Below, piece by piece: positions 20,418 to 22,855 of a stretch of 22,855 bases of DNA. Origin of the DNA: Candidatus Saccharimonadota bacterium (GTDB lineage Bacteria; Patescibacteriota; Saccharimonadia; Saccharimonadales; Saccharimonadaceae); contig DAIDJW010000004.1 of NCBI GenBank assembly GCA_027451185.1, positions 1 through 22,855 of the forward strand. Direction: 5' to 3'. Numbering within the stretch: position 1 is the stretch's first letter; every line of letters starts with the position of its first letter. Below the pieces are notes generated by a model. It was given only the letters and a program-made list of their open reading frames with translations. It did no database searches and had not been told where the DNA came from. The translations under genes and the position numbers were made by a program.

Positions 20418-22855
20418 AGCAGCGGCTGCAGATAACGACCGGTGAAAGACGTCGATACTTTAACAATTTCTTCCGGCGTACCGGTGGCCACAATAGTACC
20501 GCCACCCTGACCGCCCTCAGGGCCCATGTCGATAATGTAGTCGGCCGTTTTAATAACGTCCAGGTTGTGTTCAATCACTACCATACTATTACCGTTTTGA
20601 ACTAGTTGTTGTAAAATTTTCAGCAAACGTTTAACGTCATCGCTGTGTAGACCAGTGGTCGGCTCGTCTAAGATATAAAGGGTTTTACCGGTTGCCCGGC
20701 GCGATAGTTCACTGGCCAGTTTAATGCGCTGGGCCTCGCCGCCGCTAAAGGTCGTGGCTGGCTGGCCTAAGCGAATATAACCTAAGCCAACTTCAACCAG
20801 GGTGTCGAGTTTGCGGGCAATAGCTGGAATGTTTTCAAAGAATTTGGCGGCTTGCTCAACCGTCATCTCAAGCACGTCGCTAATCGTGGCGCCCTTGTAT
20901 TTGATTTCGAGTGCTTCGCGGTTGTAGCGCTTGCCCTTACAAACATCACAGGTCACGTAAACATCCGGCAAAAAGTGCATCTCAATCTTAATAACACCAT
21001 CGCCCTGACAGTTTTCGCAGCGGCCGCCCTTGACGTTGAAACTGAACCGGCCAGCTTTATAACCAAGCACGTTAGCTTCAGGCGTACTTGCAAATAGCTC
21101 ACGAATCGGTGTAAAGACACCGGTATAAGTGGCTGGGTTCGACCGTGGAGTGCGACCAATCGCCGACTGGTCAATTACAATTACCTTGTCGAGTTGGCCA
21201 ATTCCCTCAATCGAATCGTGGGCGCCCGGTACCTCGTGGGCACGATGCAAACGAGCTAATAATTCTTTGGCTAAAATATCATTCACTAGTGTTGACTTGC
21301 CGCTACCTGACACGCCGCTAACGACCGTCAGAACGCCAAGTGGAAAGTTAACGTCGATGTTTTTAAGGTTATTTTCGCGGGCATTTTTAACGAGCAGTTG
21401 GCGGTCTTTCATAACCGGTCGGCGCTTTTTCGGCACGTCAATTTTATCGGTACCACTCAGGTAGCGCCCAGTGATACTGTTAGGATCAGCGGCAACCTGC
21501 TCGGGCGTCCCAGCCGCCACAACTTCACCACCGGCTATACCAGCACCCGGACCAATGTCCAGCAAGTAATCGGCCTGGCGAATCGTATCTTCGTCGTGCT
21601 CAACCACTAGCACGGTATTGCCGAGGTCGCGCAGGTGTTTCAAGGTTGAGATTAGCCGATCATTATCGCGTTGATGTAAACCAATCGATGGCTCGTCGAG
21701 CACATACAATACACCCTGAAGGCCGGAACCAATCTGTGTCGCCAAACGAATCCGCTGGGCTTCACCACCGCTCAAGGTGTTGGCGGCTCGCGAAAGCTCC
21801 AAGTAACTCAGGCCAACATCGTTCATAAAGCCAAGCCGGGCTTTAATTTCTTTCATAATTTGGCTAGCGATAAATTTTTCCTGGTCGTTCAAGTTCAAAT
21901 CTTTATCAAGCAGCTCCAGCGCCGTGTCAACGCTTAAATTAGCCACATCGACAATGTTCAGACCGTGAATTGTCACAGCTAGAACTACCGGTTTTAGACG
22001 GGCGCCATGACAAGCTGTACATTCACGCTCGCGCATGAAACGCTCAATATCGCGGCGCATAAAATCACTGTCGGTTTCTTTGTGACGGCGCTCCAAGTTG
22101 GGAATTACGCCTTCGTAAGTGGCATTGTAAGACCGGCCGTCGCCCAGTGAAATGCGGTAGCTATCACTGCCGGTACCATATAAAATCTTTTGAAGATCCT
22201 CAGACTTGAGGTCGCGCACCGGCACACGCAAACTAAAACCATGACGATCGGCCACGGCGGCCAGGCGTTTCATGTACCAAGCGTCGGAATTAATTCGGTT
22301 ATAGGGCCTAATGGCACCTTCGGCAATCGTCAGGTTGGGGTTAAAGACCAGTTCCGGGTCGACCTCTAGCCGGCTGCCCAGGCCAGTACAAACCGGGCAG
22401 GCACCCTGTGGCGCGTTAAAGCTAAATAAGCGCGGTTCCAGTTCGGGGATTTCTTCACCCGGGTGGTCAATACAAGCATAGCGTTGGCTAAAAATCTGGC
22501 TATCGCCACTGTCGCTGTCTAAAATCTCCACCACTCCATCGGCCAGGTTAAGCGCCTGCTCAACCGACTGCGCCACCCGACCACGGATTTCCTGACTTAA
22601 AACAATGCGGTCAACCACCAGTTCAATATCGTGTTTGTAGTTCTTGTCGAGCTCCGGAAACTCGTCCAGCGCGTAAATCACACCGTCGACGCGCACACGT
22701 GCAAAACCAAGTCGGCTATATTGCTCAGGGATATGAATAAATTCGCCTTTTTTGGCTTTCACGATTGGCGCCAAGATAATTAAGCGGCTGCCGTCAGTCA
22801 GCTTCATCACTTCGTCAACAATCATTTCTGGCGTCCGGCGCGTGACCGGCTTACC
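20414..22855 (-). CDS. uvrA: Excinuclease ABC subunit A (N-terminus outside the window)
   Basis: The visible 813 residues belong to UvrA, the damage-sensing ATPase of nucleotide excision repair. The frame is open to base 22855, so about 130 N-terminal residues, including the first Walker A, are missing. Seen in order: an early GKPVTRRTPEMIVDEV segment, the zinc-finger region with CPVC, the insertion with CTACHGARLKP, the first signature NTLSGGEAQRIRLATQIGSGLQG with Walker B VLYVLDEPSIGL, the second Walker A GVSGSGKSTL, a zinc module with CENC and CDVC, and the second signature TFSGGEAQRIKLASELSRR with ILDEPTTGL. The zinc cysteines are retained, unlike the Fe-S cysteines of UvrC in this same window. 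The stop codon overlaps that of the GH13 gene. Confidence 0.97.
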   Translation of the reverse strand, partial: GKPVTRRTPEMIVDEVMKLTDGSRLIILAPIVKAKKGEFIHIPEQYSRLGFARVRVDGVIYALDEFPELDKNYKHDIELVVDRIVLSQEIRGRVAQSVEQALNLADGVVEILDSDSGDSQIFSQRYACIDHPGEEIPELEPRLFSFNAPQGACPVCTGLGSRLEVDPELVFNPNLTIAEGAIRPYNRINSDAWYMKRLAAVADRHGFSLRVPVRDLKSEDLQKILYGTGSDSYRISLGDGRSYNATYEGVIPNLERRHKETDSDFMRRDIERFMRERECTACHGARLKPVVLAVTIHGLNIVDVANLSVDTALELLDKDLNLNDQEKFIASQIMKEIKARLGFMNDVGLSYLELSRAANTLSGGEAQRIRLATQIGSGLQGVLYVLDEPSIGLHQRDNDRLISTLKHLRDLGNTVLVVEHDEDTIRQADYLLDIGPGAGIAGGEVVAAGTPEQVAADPNSITGRYLSGTDKIDVPKKRRPVMKDRQLLVKNARENNLKNIDVNFPLGVLTVVSGVSGSGKSTLVNDILAKELLARLHRAHEVPGAHDSIEGIGQLDKVIVIDQSAIGRTPRSNPATYTGVFTPIRELFASTPEANVLGYKAGRFSFNVKGGRCENCQGDGVIKIEMHFLPDVYVTCDVCKGKRYNREALEIKYKGATISDVLEMTVEQAAKFFENIPAIARKLDTLVEVGLGYIRLGQPATTFSGGEAQRIKLASELSRRATGKTLYILDEPTTGLHSDDVKRLLKILQQLVQNGNSMVVIEHNLDVIKTADYIIDMGPEGGQGGGTIVATGTPEEIVKVSTSFTGRYLQPLL

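Noticed and set aside
1..22855. CRISPR array, insertion sequence or rRNA genes
   Set aside because: No spaced direct repeats, no transposase or terminal inverted repeats, and no rRNA sequence were seen by reading.
1..22855. Recoded UGA (as in some CPR lineages)
   Set aside because: Several genes end plausibly at TGA (first VWA gene, aminopeptidase, orphan A), and no core gene needs TGA read-through.

Overview
The window reads as a compact bacterial chromosome segment of roughly 48-50 % GC. Genes are tightly packed, often overlap at stop codons, and use the standard code (UGA serves as a stop). The gene content fits a reduced genome of the Candidate Phyla Radiation, most likely Candidatus Saccharibacteria (TM7): a MoxR/DUF58/VWA/TPR membrane operon, a YvlD-type membrane protein next to secG, a membrane-anchored oligopeptide-binding protein with no permeases nearby, and a UvrC without Fe-S cysteines. 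The lineage is an inference from gene style, not from a marker gene.

Layout. 1-606 is the 3' end of typA/bipA, followed by a GH37 trehalase (650-2257). Two divergent tRNA genes follow (tRNA-Val on -, tRNA-Leu on +), with interlocked promoters and a terminator each. Positions 2615-8430 form one plus-strand operon: a degenerate phosphoribosyltransferase-like protein, a MoxR AAA+ ATPase, a DUF58 protein, a small DUF4381-like membrane protein, two membrane VWA proteins and a TPR protein. It resembles the Bat (aerotolerance) operon, with the PRTase-like gene as an unusual leader. Two orphan minus-strand genes (8413-9135 and 9292-9924) follow. Each has its own promoter; the second is markedly GC-rich and ends in a run of RNA hairpins. 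They look like an accessory insertion.

The minus-strand block 10002-15202 runs, in transcription order, uvrC, a Xaa-Pro aminopeptidase, a YvlD-like membrane protein, secG and an extracellular solute-binding protein. It is followed on the + strand by an ABC exporter (15350-17125), on the - strand by ribosomal protein L25, then on the + strand by a DedA-family protein and a GH13 glucan enzyme. The window ends inside uvrA on the - strand.

Common threads. Excision repair (uvrC, uvrA) and carbohydrate enzymes (trehalase, GH13) each appear twice but are not adjacent. Several genes have a good -10 box only 8-13 nt before the start codon and no Shine-Dalgarno sequence, suggesting leaderless or near-leaderless mRNAs. 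The Bat-like operon genes and secG, by contrast, mostly have clear Shine-Dalgarno sites. The most distinctive candidates for new biology are the PRTase-led Bat-like operon, the two orphan genes with the structured 3' region, and the cysteine-less UvrC.
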